Below the pieces are notes generated by a model. The model worked only from the letters and a program-made list of their open reading frames with translations, was not told where the DNA came from and did no database searches. This document shows positions 1 through 7,629 of a DNA stretch of 64,000 bases, in pieces (positions within the stretch are counted from its first letter, which is position 1; each line of letters opens with the position of its first letter). Source of the stretch: Lewinellaceae bacterium (lineage in GTDB: Bacteria; Bacteroidota; Bacteroidia; Chitinophagales; Saprospiraceae); assembly GCA_020636405.1 (NCBI GenBank), contig JACJXW010000004.1:372001-436000 (forward strand). The letters are read 5' to 3'. Made by a program: the position numbers and the translations under genes.

Positions 1-885
1 TTTCAACGCATTTTCGACCAACAGCTGCAGGGACATGGGCAGAATTTCATAGCGCTCCGGAGCGTCCAGCTGCACTTCCAGCTGTATCTTTTCCTGGTCC
101 CTGATCTTTTGAAGATAAAAGTAATCTTCTACAAACCGGATCTCCGAGTCCAGGCTGGCCATTTCCGCTTCCGTATTTTCGAGGATATAGCGGTAAATGG
201 AAGACAATTTGAGAATGAAGCGTTCCGACAGCTCCGGATCCTGGCGCACCAGGGACGAAAGCGTGTTCAGGCTGTTGAACAGGAAGTGAGGGTTGACCTG
301 GCTTTTTAAGGTCTCGTACTGGAAGATCAGTTTTTCTTCCCTTAATTTTTGTTCTCTTTTGAGGCCTTCTCGCCATTGGATGTAGAAAAAGGCAATAGTA
401 CCTAACATAAGGCCTACTGCGGCCGAAAGAAGGAAATCCTGATATCCTTGAAGGAAGGCATCGTAGAGGTTCCTCAACCAATCTTTAGTGCCGGGAGGAT
501 AGGAGAATAATATTAAAATGAGATTGATCAGGAAGACGAGGATCATTACTAATCCGAAAAATGCCGCCAACCGAAGTAGAATGGCTCTGGGGTTTCTTTC
601 CGAAGGATGGCCTTCCCATTGGGCAAAAAAACGGGCGCCCAGCCAGGCATACAATTCCAGCTGCAGAAAGATCAGTGCAAATAAAGGCAGGAAGCCCGGG
701 CCAAAGGGGTTTCCCTGTAAGGCCCAGCCGAATACCAGCGCCAGGCCCAGGCTGGCCATCAGGAATTTGGCGTGGTAGGCCTTTATGCCGCTATAGTACG
801 AACTGCGCGGCTGCTTGTCACGGGCGCCCCCCGTGGGCTGCTGTCCCGACAGGGCGCGCCTTGGAAAATCATTTCGAATAGCCAT
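1..885 (-). CDS. LytS-type sensor histidine kinase, 3' end outside window
   Basis: Membrane sensor kinase of the LytS/YehU class (His_kinase domain plus HATPase), which normally phosphorylates a LytTR response regulator. The N-terminal 150 residues hold about four hydrophobic segments (for example around LVMILVFLINLILILF and LLSAAVGLMLGTIAFF). These are followed by the phospho-acceptor motif QVNPHFLFNSLNTL and, at the window edge, the N-box start LLVENALK. The ATPase C-terminus lies beyond position 1. The ATG at 885 sits 3 nt after the stop of the upstream gene (889), so the two are probably translationally coupled. Its partner regulator is expected just left of the window. The family call is firm; the stimulus is unknown. 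Confidence 0.88.
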   Translation of the reverse strand, partial: MAIRNDFPRRALSGQQPTGGARDKQPRSSYYSGIKAYHAKFLMASLGLALVFGWALQGNPFGPGFLPLFALIFLQLELYAWLGARFFAQWEGHPSERNPRAILLRLAAFFGLVMILVFLINLILILFSYPPGTKDWLRNLYDAFLQGYQDFLLSAAVGLMLGTIAFFYIQWREGLKREQKLREEKLIFQYETLKSQVNPHFLFNSLNTLSSLVRQDPELSERFILKLSSIYRYILENTEAEMASLDSEIRFVEDYFYLQKIRDQEKIQLEVQLDAPERYEILPMSLQLLVENALK

Positions 886-888
886 GCT

Positions 889-1764
889 TTACCGTTCTTG
901 CTCCGTTTTCAGTCCGCTGAGTTTTCGGAAAACGATCTCGCGGGTGGTGTTAATATACTGGCTATTGCTTTGTCCTGCCAACTTTATTTCCATTACTACG
1001 TCTTCGGAGAGCGTGGCATGTTCGATCTGCTTGTCTTCCAGAGAAACCCAGATATTCCCCCAGTAGTGGCTGCGGCCCCGAAGGCTCATCTGCGGGTTGT
1101 CCATCTCCAGCGGGTTGTCCATCACCCTGAACTGAATGAGGGCGCACAATTCTCCGTTCATTCTGGACAGTCCCGTCCAGGTGACATGGGCTTCCTTGTT
1201 TTCAAAAGTACCCTGGCCGGCCAGCGACAGTTCCCCTTCTACCTCTTCGGCGCGGTAGGGGACGTTCAGCTGGAGCTTGTCGAGAAACTCCCAGGCGAAG
1301 GCTTCGAATGCCAGGGCGTCCCAAACGAGATTTTTTGCGAAGATGCTGTTGGGGGGGAAGTTTTCGAATGCGGATGCCTGTATCATGTTCCCGGAGGGGA
1401 TATAGCGGAAATCTTCCATGTAGTCCTGGGTTTTTCCGGCGGGGAAATCCCCCTCTTGCTGATAAGTTTCTGCGATCTCCACCTTATTCCATTGGACGTA
1501 ACCGCTGCCCAGGCCCCGGGTGTATTCTCCGCTAACCTTCATTTTACTGATGAAACCGCCCAGTAGCCCTTTGTTGTAGTACACCGACGTCATTGAGTAG
1601 TGTTGAGGGCCATCCTCCTTCAGTTCCAGGGCTGGAGGCAGGGCGTCCAGGTATGCTGGAATGAGTGGGTCGCCCGGTTGGGCAGAGGCCGGCTGTATAT
1701 TAGCCGTTCCAATACTCCATAGTAGAATGGCCAGTGCGGGGATTCCGGAATGTAACCTTTTCAT
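889..1764 (-). CDS. Secreted protein of unknown function
   Basis: A 291-residue protein with a Sec signal peptide (MKRLHSG then a hydrophobic stretch, cleavage near ASAQ). The mature part is rich in W, Y and acidic residues, with no motif I recognise and no T9SS sorting tail, so a periplasmic location is likely. It has about six W/Y-containing strand-like segments and could be a beta-sandwich (inference). It is the first gene of a two-gene unit with the LytS-type kinase, 3 nt apart. This suggests it is sensed by, or accessory to, that kinase, but no function can be given. Confidence 0.7.
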   Translation of the reverse strand: MKRLHSGIPALAILLWSIGTANIQPASAQPGDPLIPAYLDALPPALELKEDGPQHYSMTSVYYNKGLLGGFISKMKVSGEYTRGLGSGYVQWNKVEIAETYQQEGDFPAGKTQDYMEDFRYIPSGNMIQASAFENFPPNSIFAKNLVWDALAFEAFAWEFLDKLQLNVPYRAEEVEGELSLAGQGTFENKEAHVTWTGLSRMNGELCALIQFRVMDNPLEMDNPQMSLRGRSHYWGNIWVSLEDKQIEHATLSEDVVMEIKLAGQSNSQYINTTREIVFRKLSGLKTEQER

Positions 1765-2001
1765 TTTCGTATGTTTTGGTTCATCCCCAATATCAAGGGT
1801 AAGGCCGGTAGATGGAAATAAGGGTTGCAGAGTCGTTGAAAAAGAGGGCGGAGTCGTTGGTTAATAGGAAAACTCGGCCTTGCCGGGTGTTGATATAAAA
1901 GTGTAATGGCTTTACTTTTACTAGAACGCATACTATAGAAACGTGAGGTTTGAACCCAGGTGGTTGGCTTTTAGCCTGATAGCTGATCCTCCGGCCGGAA
2001 A

Positions 2002-2035
2002 AGTGTACGGTGTACGTGGTGTACGGTGTACGTGG
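2002..2035. repeat. Left part of a gtgtacg short tandem array
   Basis: Units gtgtacg (7 nt) and gtgtacgtg (9 nt) alternate up to the left end of the insertion sequence. The same array continues on the other side of the element at 3453-3504, so the element landed inside one array. The rest of 1765-2001 shows no gene. Confidence 0.85.
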
Positions 2036-2105
2036 TGTCCACGCCTGAAATAGGTTGACAAAAAGGGAGTTGAAAAGTCAACTCAAAAAACCTAAATTAA
2101 GGCGT

Positions 2106-2519
2106 ATGAACAAGTCAAAAAAAAGCCGAAAGTACAAACGGGAACGACGTTACTTCAGCGAAGATTTTCGCCGTGCCCGCGTTAAAGAATATGAAGAAGG
2201 CCAAGTGACAGTCCGCGAAATTTGCCGGGCTTATGGTGTAAGCGACAATGCTGTTTACAAGTGGATACGCAAGTATTCGGCCCACTATCAAAAAGGTATT
2301 GTCAAGGTAGTGGAAGAAAAAAGCGAGTCCAAAAAACGGCTGGCTTTAGAAAAAAAAGTCCAGGAACTGGAACAGTTTATCGGCCAGCAACAGGTTCAGA
2401 TCAAGTACTATGAAAAGCTGCTGGAGATAGCCCAGGAGCGCTATAATGTGAATTTTGAAAAAAACTCCGAGTGGAAGTTCTTGAATGGTTCTTCTTCCAT
2501 CGATGCCAACACGCTTTGA
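2106..2519 (+). CDS. IS3 transposase OrfA (helix-turn-helix and leucine zipper)
   Basis: DNA-binding subunit of an IS3-type transposase. The motif YFSEDFRRARVKEYEEG begins an HTH_Tnp_1-type domain containing VREICRAYGVSDNAVYKWIR, which binds the terminal repeats. A heptad-rich coiled coil follows (LEKKVQELEQFIGQQQ) for multimerisation with OrfAB. I chose the ATG at 2106, giving 137 residues. A TTG at 2055 is also in frame but lies inside the terminal inverted repeat. The 3' end overlaps orfB, and the A AAA AAC heptamer near the end lets ribosomes slip into the orfB frame. Confidence 0.9.
   Translation: MNKSKKSRKYKRERRYFSEDFRRARVKEYEEGQVTVREICRAYGVSDNAVYKWIRKYSAHYQKGIVKVVEEKSESKKRLALEKKVQELEQFIGQQQVQIKYYEKLLEIAQERYNVNFEKNSEWKFLNGSSSIDANTL
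2459..2465 (+). promoter_or_regulatory. Programmed -1 frameshift site A AAA AAC
   Basis: In the orfA frame the codons read GAA AAA AAC, giving the canonical heptamer A AAA AAC. Slipping back one base continues AAA AAA CTC CGA GTG, which is exactly the orfB frame with no stop between. This would yield the OrfAB fusion transposase typical of IS3 elements. Confidence 0.85.
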
Positions 2520-3388
2520 CTATGGAATCGTTATACAAGCAAGTGGGCATCAGCCGCCAAGGCTTCCACAAACACCGAAGCAAGATTTCGGCCCAGGCGC
2601 ACCTGGAGGAGCAACTTGTCCAGCGGGCTAAACACCACCGCCAGACACATGTTCGCATGGGCGCCCGGCCTCTATATGCCATGATGAGCTCCACCGAGCC
2701 TGATGCCTTTTTAGAGGGCATCGGCAGAGACAAGTTCGAAGAAATCCTTATCGGCAACGGGCTTAGCGTCCAGCCGGTTCGGATCTTCCACAAGACAACT
2801 TACTCCGGAGCTTTTCGCTTTCCTAACCTCGTTGAAGGCCTGGAAATCAAGGGCCTCAACCAGGTTTGGGTAAGCGACTTGACCTATTACCGCCTGCTGG
2901 ATGGGTGGGCATACCTGACTTTTATCCTGGATTTATATTCCAGGAGGTGCTTGGGTTATGCCTTGTCTGAAACCTTGATTACCGAACAGACTACCATGCC
3001 AGCTTTGAAAATGGCTCTAAAAAACAGAGGCGTTCAAAGTTATGACAACCGGCTCTTGTTCCATTCCGATGGAGGAGGGCAGTATTATGACAAAGGGTTT
3101 TTAGGACTGCTAAGCCAATACCACATCCGTTCTTCCATGGCCGAGTGTGTGTATGAAAACCCGCATATGGAACGCTTTCATGGCACGGCCAAAAATGATT
3201 ACTTGATCCCCTGGGGAGTAAACTCGGTAGCTAAACTCCGAAAAGAACTGCCCAGGTTCGTTTATCTTTATAATCATATCAGGCCCCACCAAAGCTTGAA
3301 CTATAAAACGCCAGTGGCTTTTGAACAATTTGTCCAACAAATTCCGCTCTGTCAAAGGCCTTTGGTGTTATTCAAAAAACTAACCTAA
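2471..3388 (+). CDS. IS3 transposase OrfB, DDE catalytic domain
   Basis: Catalytic part of the transposase, expected to be made mainly as an OrfAB fusion. The rve-type integrase core carries its three acidic residues: D in VWVSDLTYYR, D in LLFHSDGGGQYYD, and E in PHMERFHGTAKND, followed by the usual YNHIRPHQSLNYKTP block. The region before it (VGISRQGFHKH) is the HTH_21-like N-terminal part. The first codon in this frame usable as a start is GTG at 2471, downstream of the slippery site, so independent initiation is unlikely to matter. Length is normal and no internal stop is present. Confidence 0.93.
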   Translation: MEVLEWFFFHRCQHALTMESLYKQVGISRQGFHKHRSKISAQAHLEEQLVQRAKHHRQTHVRMGARPLYAMMSSTEPDAFLEGIGRDKFEEILIGNGLSVQPVRIFHKTTYSGAFRFPNLVEGLEIKGLNQVWVSDLTYYRLLDGWAYLTFILDLYSRRCLGYALSETLITEQTTMPALKMALKNRGVQSYDNRLLFHSDGGGQYYDKGFLGLLSQYHIRSSMAECVYENPHMERFHGTAKNDYLIPWGVNSVAKLRKELPRFVYLYNHIRPHQSLNYKTPVAFEQFVQQIPLCQRPLVLFKKLT

Positions 3389-3452
3389 TTTATAATCATT
3401 CTATGAGTTGAATCTAAACTCCTTCGATGTCAACCTATGTCAGGCGCCCACA

Positions 3453-3504
3453 TGGTGTACGGTGTACGTGGTGTACGTGGTGTACGTGGTGTACGTGGTG
3501 TACG
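3453..3504. repeat. Right part of the gtgtacg/gtgtacgtg tandem array
   Basis: Starts right after the IS right end. Four or more copies of the 9-mer tggtgtacg in tandem. Together with 2002-2035 it reconstructs one array of about 85 bp split by the insertion. Confidence 0.9.
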
Positions 3505-3733
3505 CCCCCAGCCCAATCGTACATCGGACACTTTCTGGTTCCTACTTCCTTCCGCAGGCCTTGCTTCTGCGGTTATTACCCTTCGCAACCTGCAGGGGAA
3601 GGTAGTGGAACGGGCCTTTGTGAACGCCAATCCGGTGCAACTTTCGGTGGGGCACCTGCCGGCCGGCCTGTATCTCATCGAGGCCAGGCAAGAGGATAAG
3701 GCCTACACTGGGCGGTTGGAGATTCAGCGGTAA
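3505..3733 (+). pseudogene. Remnant of a T9SS type A C-terminal sorting domain
   Basis: An open frame runs from inside the tandem array to the stop at 3731-3733. It encodes about 70 residues typical of a Por-secretion sorting tail: VITLRNLQGKVVERAF, then LSVGHLPAGLYLIEARQ, then TGRLEIQR. There is no signal peptide or start upstream, and the sequence left of the IS (1765-2035) does not encode the missing front. This is therefore the 3' stump of a lost cargo gene. The array or the IS may have been part of the breakage. Confidence 0.7.
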
Positions 3734-3763
3734 TAAGTATTATTCATTTACTTGCCTTCAATC

Positions 3764-4588
3764 CTAATGCAATACGATCCTATCTGCTTGTATGATCGAG
3801 CCATTTCTCTTCAGCCGATAGCCATAAACCCCTCGCGGCAAGCCCCCGCACTCAAAGGTAAAGGCCGGCGTTGTGCCCCGGGTTTGCAAAACAAGGCGGC
3901 CATTGACATCCCAAAGTTCCAGTTGAACTTCAAGCCCTGCTTGCCATCCGCTGAACCGGACGGTGGCCTGCTCCCGGGCCGGCACCGGGAATATCCTGGC
4001 CTTCCGGTTCCGGCCGGGCTCCTGCGAGGCAGAAACATTTATGACAAACTCCAACTGGTCTACAACCATTTCCGTATAGCCGTCATATCCCAGCGGGCCG
4101 GGAGTGGTGCCGCTTTCGATCACCAATAAGACGGAATCGGGCAGGCGCTGTTCGTCCAATAATATTTCGATGTGTTCGAAACCATCGGTCAGCTCCGCTA
4201 TTTGCCATTCGCCGATGGGGTCGAGGTAATTGCTCGCCTTGCCGTACGCCCGTACGGCTGCAAACCCGCCGGAGAGCAGGGAGTCGACCTTCACCTGTAG
4301 CGCTAATAACGCGTCGATGGGCGTGACATAAAATTTGCGTTGGGCCAGCCCGGAAGCATAGCCTTCAAAAGAAGGCCCGAAACTCCGCAACCGCAGGGCG
4401 TATTCCCCCGAAAAGGCCTCTTCTTCTTTTACGGAACAAGGATAAACCTCGAAGGTGTTGTTGACCTCCCAGCCCACCGGCACTTCCCATTCGCCTTCGT
4501 ATTCCCAATCTTCGAAACCATCCGTATTTTGGGCGGCCAGGGTGAAACCGAACAGCAGGGCGAGAACGAGGTTAGTGCATTTTGTCAT
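3764..4588 (-). CDS. Secreted protein with T9SS type A sorting domain
   Basis: A 274-residue cargo protein. The chosen ATG at 4588 gives a signal peptide (MTKCTNLVLALLFGFTLAAQ). An in-frame upstream extension to 4750 would bury it and is rejected. The middle (NTDGFEDWEYEGEWEVPVGW onward) resembles the jelly-roll, carbohydrate-binding-like modules found in many Bacteroidota cargo proteins (weak inference). The last 75 residues are a T9SS type A tail: VFPVPAREQATVRFSG, then LELWDVNGRLVLQ, then GGLPRGVYGYRLKRNG. It is expected to be exported across the outer membrane and cleaved or anchored. It is divergent from the curlin-like gene, with the promoter region between them. Confidence 0.85.
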   Translation of the reverse strand: MTKCTNLVLALLFGFTLAAQNTDGFEDWEYEGEWEVPVGWEVNNTFEVYPCSVKEEEAFSGEYALRLRSFGPSFEGYASGLAQRKFYVTPIDALLALQVKVDSLLSGGFAAVRAYGKASNYLDPIGEWQIAELTDGFEHIEILLDEQRLPDSVLLVIESGTTPGPLGYDGYTEMVVDQLEFVINVSASQEPGRNRKARIFPVPAREQATVRFSGWQAGLEVQLELWDVNGRLVLQTRGTTPAFTFECGGLPRGVYGYRLKRNGSIIQADRIVLH

Positions 4589-4750
4589 GACAGTGGTTTT
4601 GGAATTCTTTACAATTTCTATTGAATAACGATCTTCCCCGCATTTCTGTTGGAACAGCTTTCCTGATGTTAGCCCTTCGGCCCTGTTGGGTGCACCTAAG
4701 TGGTTATAGAAATTCGTTTGGACTGCCCAAATAGATATAAAAAAAATCAA

Positions 4751-4808
4751 AATGGCAGAATAACCGGTTCAAATGGCAGGATTGTGAGACAAAGGTGGTT
4801 TATATTTG
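4751..4808 (+). promoter_or_regulatory. Promoter and possible LytTR-type operator of curlin-like copy 1
   Basis: The -7 element TATATTTG (4801-4808) fits the Bacteroidota consensus TAnnTTTG, with a TTG element at 4782-4784. Upstream, AATGGCAG occurs at 4751-4758 and 4772-4779, exactly 21 bp apart (two helical turns), next to the -33 position. The same arrangement precedes copy 2. The leader from here to the ATG is about 255 nt with no other clear feature. Confidence 0.6.
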
Positions 4809-5069
4809 CAAATAATTAATCTGAACAACATTATATTCAGGTTTCCATTGAGCAAGAGAGCAAAAAGCATTAGGTGAGTTTATTCCTACGTTCGTTCGTA
4901 TCAGGTAACCATCTTCCGCTTTTCATCCTTCCGTACGAAACTCTTCTTAACAGAAGAGTACTCCGTATCCGCGCATACCAGAAAAATAGATATCCTCTGA
5001 AACCAAGAGGAAGGACCATCGTATTATCTACTACAAATTCATAATCTTTAATTTAAACTTTTTTCGACC

Positions 5070-5789
5070 ATGAAGAAAATCGTATTACTTTTCGCAGCAA
5101 TCCTTTTCGTTGTCGGCGCCACGATGGCCCAGACGGAAAACAAGTCAGACGTTCTGATCTCCGGCGGCAGCGATGACAACGAAGTTATCGTCAAGCAGCA
5201 AATGACCGACGATGAACTGAACGAGTCCAGCGTCTCCATCTTTGACGAGTCCGATGACAACGGCGTTTTCATCGACCAGAAAGGCGAAGACCTCGAAAGC
5301 GATGTGGAGATCTCTTACGGCTCCAGTGTAAACGGTGTATTCGTCGAACAACGCGGTGAAGACCAGGAAAGTGACGTGACCATTACGGATGGTTCTCTGT
5401 TCAACCTAGTGGTCGTCGAGCAGGAAGATGAAGACAACGATTCCGACGTAACTATTGCCGACGAGAGCTGGGGGAACGGCGTTTTTGTGTCTCAGGAAGG
5501 TGAAGACAACGATTCGGACGTACTGATCTACTCGGATTCTGACGGCAACGGCGTTTTCGTTAGCCAGGATGGCGACAACCTGGATTCGGATGTTGAGATC
5601 GGCGCCGACTCTGACCTTAACTTGGTTGGTATCGAGCAGGATGGCGAAAACCATGAGTCTGACGTACTCATCTTCGGCGATTCCAGCTTCAACGCCGTAG
5701 GCGTTAGCCAGCAAGGCGACTACAGCACCAGCGATGTAGAGATCTCCTTCGGTTCTAACGGCAACACCGTAGACATTTCTCAGAAGTAA
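5070..5789 (+). CDS. Acidic curlin-like repeat protein, copy 1
   Basis: A 239-residue secreted protein. The signal peptide is MKKIVLLFAAILFVVGATMAQ. The rest is nine tandem units, mostly exactly 24 residues, of the form SDVxIxxxSxxNxVxVxQxGED. Alternating hydrophobics, the N-x5-Q-x-G spacing and the S position resemble curlin (CsgA/CsgB) repeats, which stack as a beta-solenoid and polymerise into surface amyloid. Unlike E. coli CsgA the units are very rich in D and E. No csgG/E/F export genes are nearby. The DNA of the coding region appears identical to 6593-7312. The amyloid role is inferred from the repeat pattern; a non-amyloid calcium-binding solenoid is an alternative. Confidence 0.75.
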   Translation: MKKIVLLFAAILFVVGATMAQTENKSDVLISGGSDDNEVIVKQQMTDDELNESSVSIFDESDDNGVFIDQKGEDLESDVEISYGSSVNGVFVEQRGEDQESDVTITDGSLFNLVVVEQEDEDNDSDVTIADESWGNGVFVSQEGEDNDSDVLIYSDSDGNGVFVSQDGDNLDSDVEIGADSDLNLVGIEQDGENHESDVLIFGDSSFNAVGVSQQGDYSTSDVEISFGSNGNTVDISQK

Positions 5790-5896
5790 ACACCCTACTT
5801 CCGTAGCGTAGGCCGGGCCATCGATGCCGGCCTATGCTGCGAAAGCGAATGCAGGCACCTAAAGTGTGCATTTGCACTGGTAATAATAATACCCTT

Positions 5897-5931
5897 ACGG
5901 GCGGTTCATCATTGGGCCGCCCGTTTTTTTT
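5897..5931 (+). terminator. Rho-independent terminator of curlin-like copy 1
   Basis: Stem ACGGGCGG / CCGCCCGT (5897-5904 and 5917-5924) followed by a T run. A second strong stem-loop precedes it near 5803-5840 (GCGTAGGCCGG / CCGGCCTATGC), without a T tract; it may protect the mRNA 3' end. Confidence 0.88.
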
Positions 5932-6024
5932 ATACCCTAAGTGCCGCTGCTGGCCTCACCGCGCACAAACCCTCTGCTCCAGAGGATATTCGCCCTCCTA
6001 TACTTCCAGTACAATTATGAAATA

Positions 6025-6175
6025 GTAACTGTCAGCAATTCGCCGTTCGCTAAACGCTGCCTCAAAACCCGGATTTAGAGCAAAGAACGGGTTCCTTGAG
6101 CTTGGGTTACTGCAATTAGGGGCATAGTGCTGCGAATAGCGAACCGCTAAAAGCGAAATGCTGAACAGTTACATG
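6025..6175. repeat. Imperfect inverted repeat in the gap between the twin genes
   Basis: GTAACTGTCAGCAATTCGC near 6026-6045 is mirrored by the complement of sequence ending AACAGTTAC near 6173, with GTTCGCT-like blocks inside both arms. The span is about 150 bp. It could be a decayed palindromic element. Nothing else was recognised between 5932 and 6190. Confidence 0.4.
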
Positions 6176-6192
6176 AAATATATAAAAGCTAG

Positions 6193-6250
6193 AATGGCAG
6201 AATAACCGTTTAGAATGGCAGGATTGTGAGGAAAAAATCGTATATATTTG
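6193..6250 (+). promoter_or_regulatory. Promoter and possible LytTR-type operator of curlin-like copy 2
   Basis: -7 element TATATTTG at 6243-6250, TTG at about 6225, and direct repeats AATGGCAG at 6193-6200 and 6214-6221, again 21 bp apart. The surrounding 110 bp resemble the copy 1 promoter but differ at many positions. The predicted leader to the ATG at 6593 is about 340 nt. Confidence 0.6.
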
Positions 6251-6592
6251 CAAATGAATAGTCCGGTCAATATCATGTTCGGATTTCTGAAAGAGCTCGA
6301 GGATATATAATTTTATGGAAGCCCATCCGGCCATTGCGCCGGGTTTGAGAAAGCCATCCGTTCTTCCGATTATCCTCTGTTGAGAGCGCTCCGTATCAGG
6401 TGCATACCAAAAAGAACTCAAAATTTTTTAATGAATAGGCTACGCTTGACCCGACAGGTGGATTATTCCGCTTGATGGCGAATTGAAACGAGCGTCCCCG
6501 CATCCCTTCTTTTCCCTCCGGGTGAGAAGGGGGACATTGCGCTATGATCTGATTTCAAGTTCATAATCTTATAAATAAAACTTTTTTCGACC

Positions 6593-7312
6593 ATGAAGAA
6601 AATCGTATTACTTTTCGCAGCAATCCTTTTCGTTGTCGGCGCCACGATGGCCCAGACGGAAAACAAGTCAGACGTTCTGATCTCCGGCGGCAGCGATGAC
6701 AACGAAGTTATCGTCAAGCAGCAAATGACCGACGATGAACTGAACGAGTCCAGCGTCTCCATCTTTGACGAGTCCGATGACAACGGCGTTTTCATCGACC
6801 AGAAAGGCGAAGACCTCGAAAGCGATGTGGAGATCTCTTACGGCTCCAGTGTAAACGGTGTATTCGTCGAACAACGCGGTGAAGACCAGGAAAGTGACGT
6901 GACCATTACGGATGGTTCTCTGTTCAACCTAGTGGTCGTCGAGCAGGAAGATGAAGACAACGATTCCGACGTAACTATTGCCGACGAGAGCTGGGGGAAC
7001 GGCGTTTTTGTGTCTCAGGAAGGTGAAGACAACGATTCGGACGTACTGATCTACTCGGATTCTGACGGCAACGGCGTTTTCGTTAGCCAGGATGGCGACA
7101 ACCTGGATTCGGATGTTGAGATCGGCGCCGACTCTGACCTTAACTTGGTTGGTATCGAGCAGGATGGCGAAAACCATGAGTCTGACGTACTCATCTTCGG
7201 CGATTCCAGCTTCAACGCCGTAGGCGTTAGCCAGCAAGGCGACTACAGCACCAGCGATGTAGAGATCTCCTTCGGTTCTAACGGCAACACCGTAGACATT
7301 TCTCAGAAGTAA
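6593..7312 (+). CDS. Acidic curlin-like repeat protein, copy 2
   Basis: Encodes the same 239 residues as 5070-5789, with no amino-acid change: signal peptide ending ATMAQ, then nine acidic 24-residue units of the NxVxVxQxG / SDVxI type. It has its own promoter and its own terminator, so it is a separate transcription unit. Perfect identity of the gene next to diverged promoters points to recent gene conversion rather than a simple recent duplication (inference). The role is as for copy 1, a candidate surface amyloid or solenoid fibre subunit. Confidence 0.75.
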   Translation: MKKIVLLFAAILFVVGATMAQTENKSDVLISGGSDDNEVIVKQQMTDDELNESSVSIFDESDDNGVFIDQKGEDLESDVEISYGSSVNGVFVEQRGEDQESDVTITDGSLFNLVVVEQEDEDNDSDVTIADESWGNGVFVSQEGEDNDSDVLIYSDSDGNGVFVSQDGDNLDSDVEIGADSDLNLVGIEQDGENHESDVLIFGDSSFNAVGVSQQGDYSTSDVEISFGSNGNTVDISQK

Positions 7313-7419
7313 ACACCCTACTTCCGTAGCGTAGGCCGGGCCATCGATGCCGGCCTATGCTGCGAAAGCGAATGCAGGCACCTAAAGTATGCATTTGCAC
7401 TGGTAATAATAATACCCTT

Positions 7420-7454
7420 ACGGGCGGTTCACGAGTGGGCCGCCCGTTTTTTTT
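7420..7454 (+). terminator. Rho-independent terminator of curlin-like copy 2
   Basis: Same stem as copy 1 (ACGGGCGG / CCGCCCGT), a slightly different loop, and an eight-T tail. The 175 bp from here to the next gene at 7630 show nothing recognisable. Confidence 0.88.
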
Positions 7455-7629
7455 GTGCGCCATCTATACCATTCGAAAATCCGGTACGGCTCATTTTTGC
7501 CAAAGGATAAGCGGCTTCAAAAAAAGCGCTCCAAAAGACATCTTATTTCCATTTCCTGCGTTTAACCCTATATCCGTCCAATAGCCCTCCGGATAAAGCC
7601 CATTTTGAGTTTTAAACCATAAGGAACGA

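Larger units (their letters stand above)
2036..3452 (+). mobile_element. Complete IS3-family insertion sequence, 1417 bp
   Basis: The ends are imperfect inverted repeats of about 33 bp. The left end starts TGTCCACGCCTGAAATAGG; the complement of the right end starts TGTGGGCGCCTGACATAGG. They share CGCCTGAnATAGGTTGACA and start with TG as IS3 elements do. The flanks TGG (2033-2035) and TGG (3453-3455) form a 3-bp target duplication, although the repetitive target makes the exact duplication uncertain. Two overlapping genes, orfA and orfB, are joined by a -1 slippery site. Both genes and the frameshift site appear intact, so the copy may be active. Confidence 0.93.
5053..5932 (+). repeat. Direct duplication unit A (curlin-like gene plus terminator)
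   Basis: About 880 bp from just before the ATG to the end of the terminator matches 6575-7455 almost base for base. The coding part shows no difference I could find. Differences appear only at the edges, for example agtgtgc versus agtatgc and the terminator loop. Upstream of it the two copies are clearly diverged. Confidence 0.88.
6575..7455 (+). repeat. Direct duplication unit B (curlin-like gene plus terminator)
   Basis: Second copy of the unit at 5053-5932. The homology starts at about gttcataatctt and ends in the terminator T run. Confidence 0.88.

Noticed and set aside
5834..6025. 63-codon frame after curlin-like copy 1 (and its equivalent at 7357-7584)
   Set aside because: Runs through the terminator hairpin and diverges after it; not conserved between the two copies.
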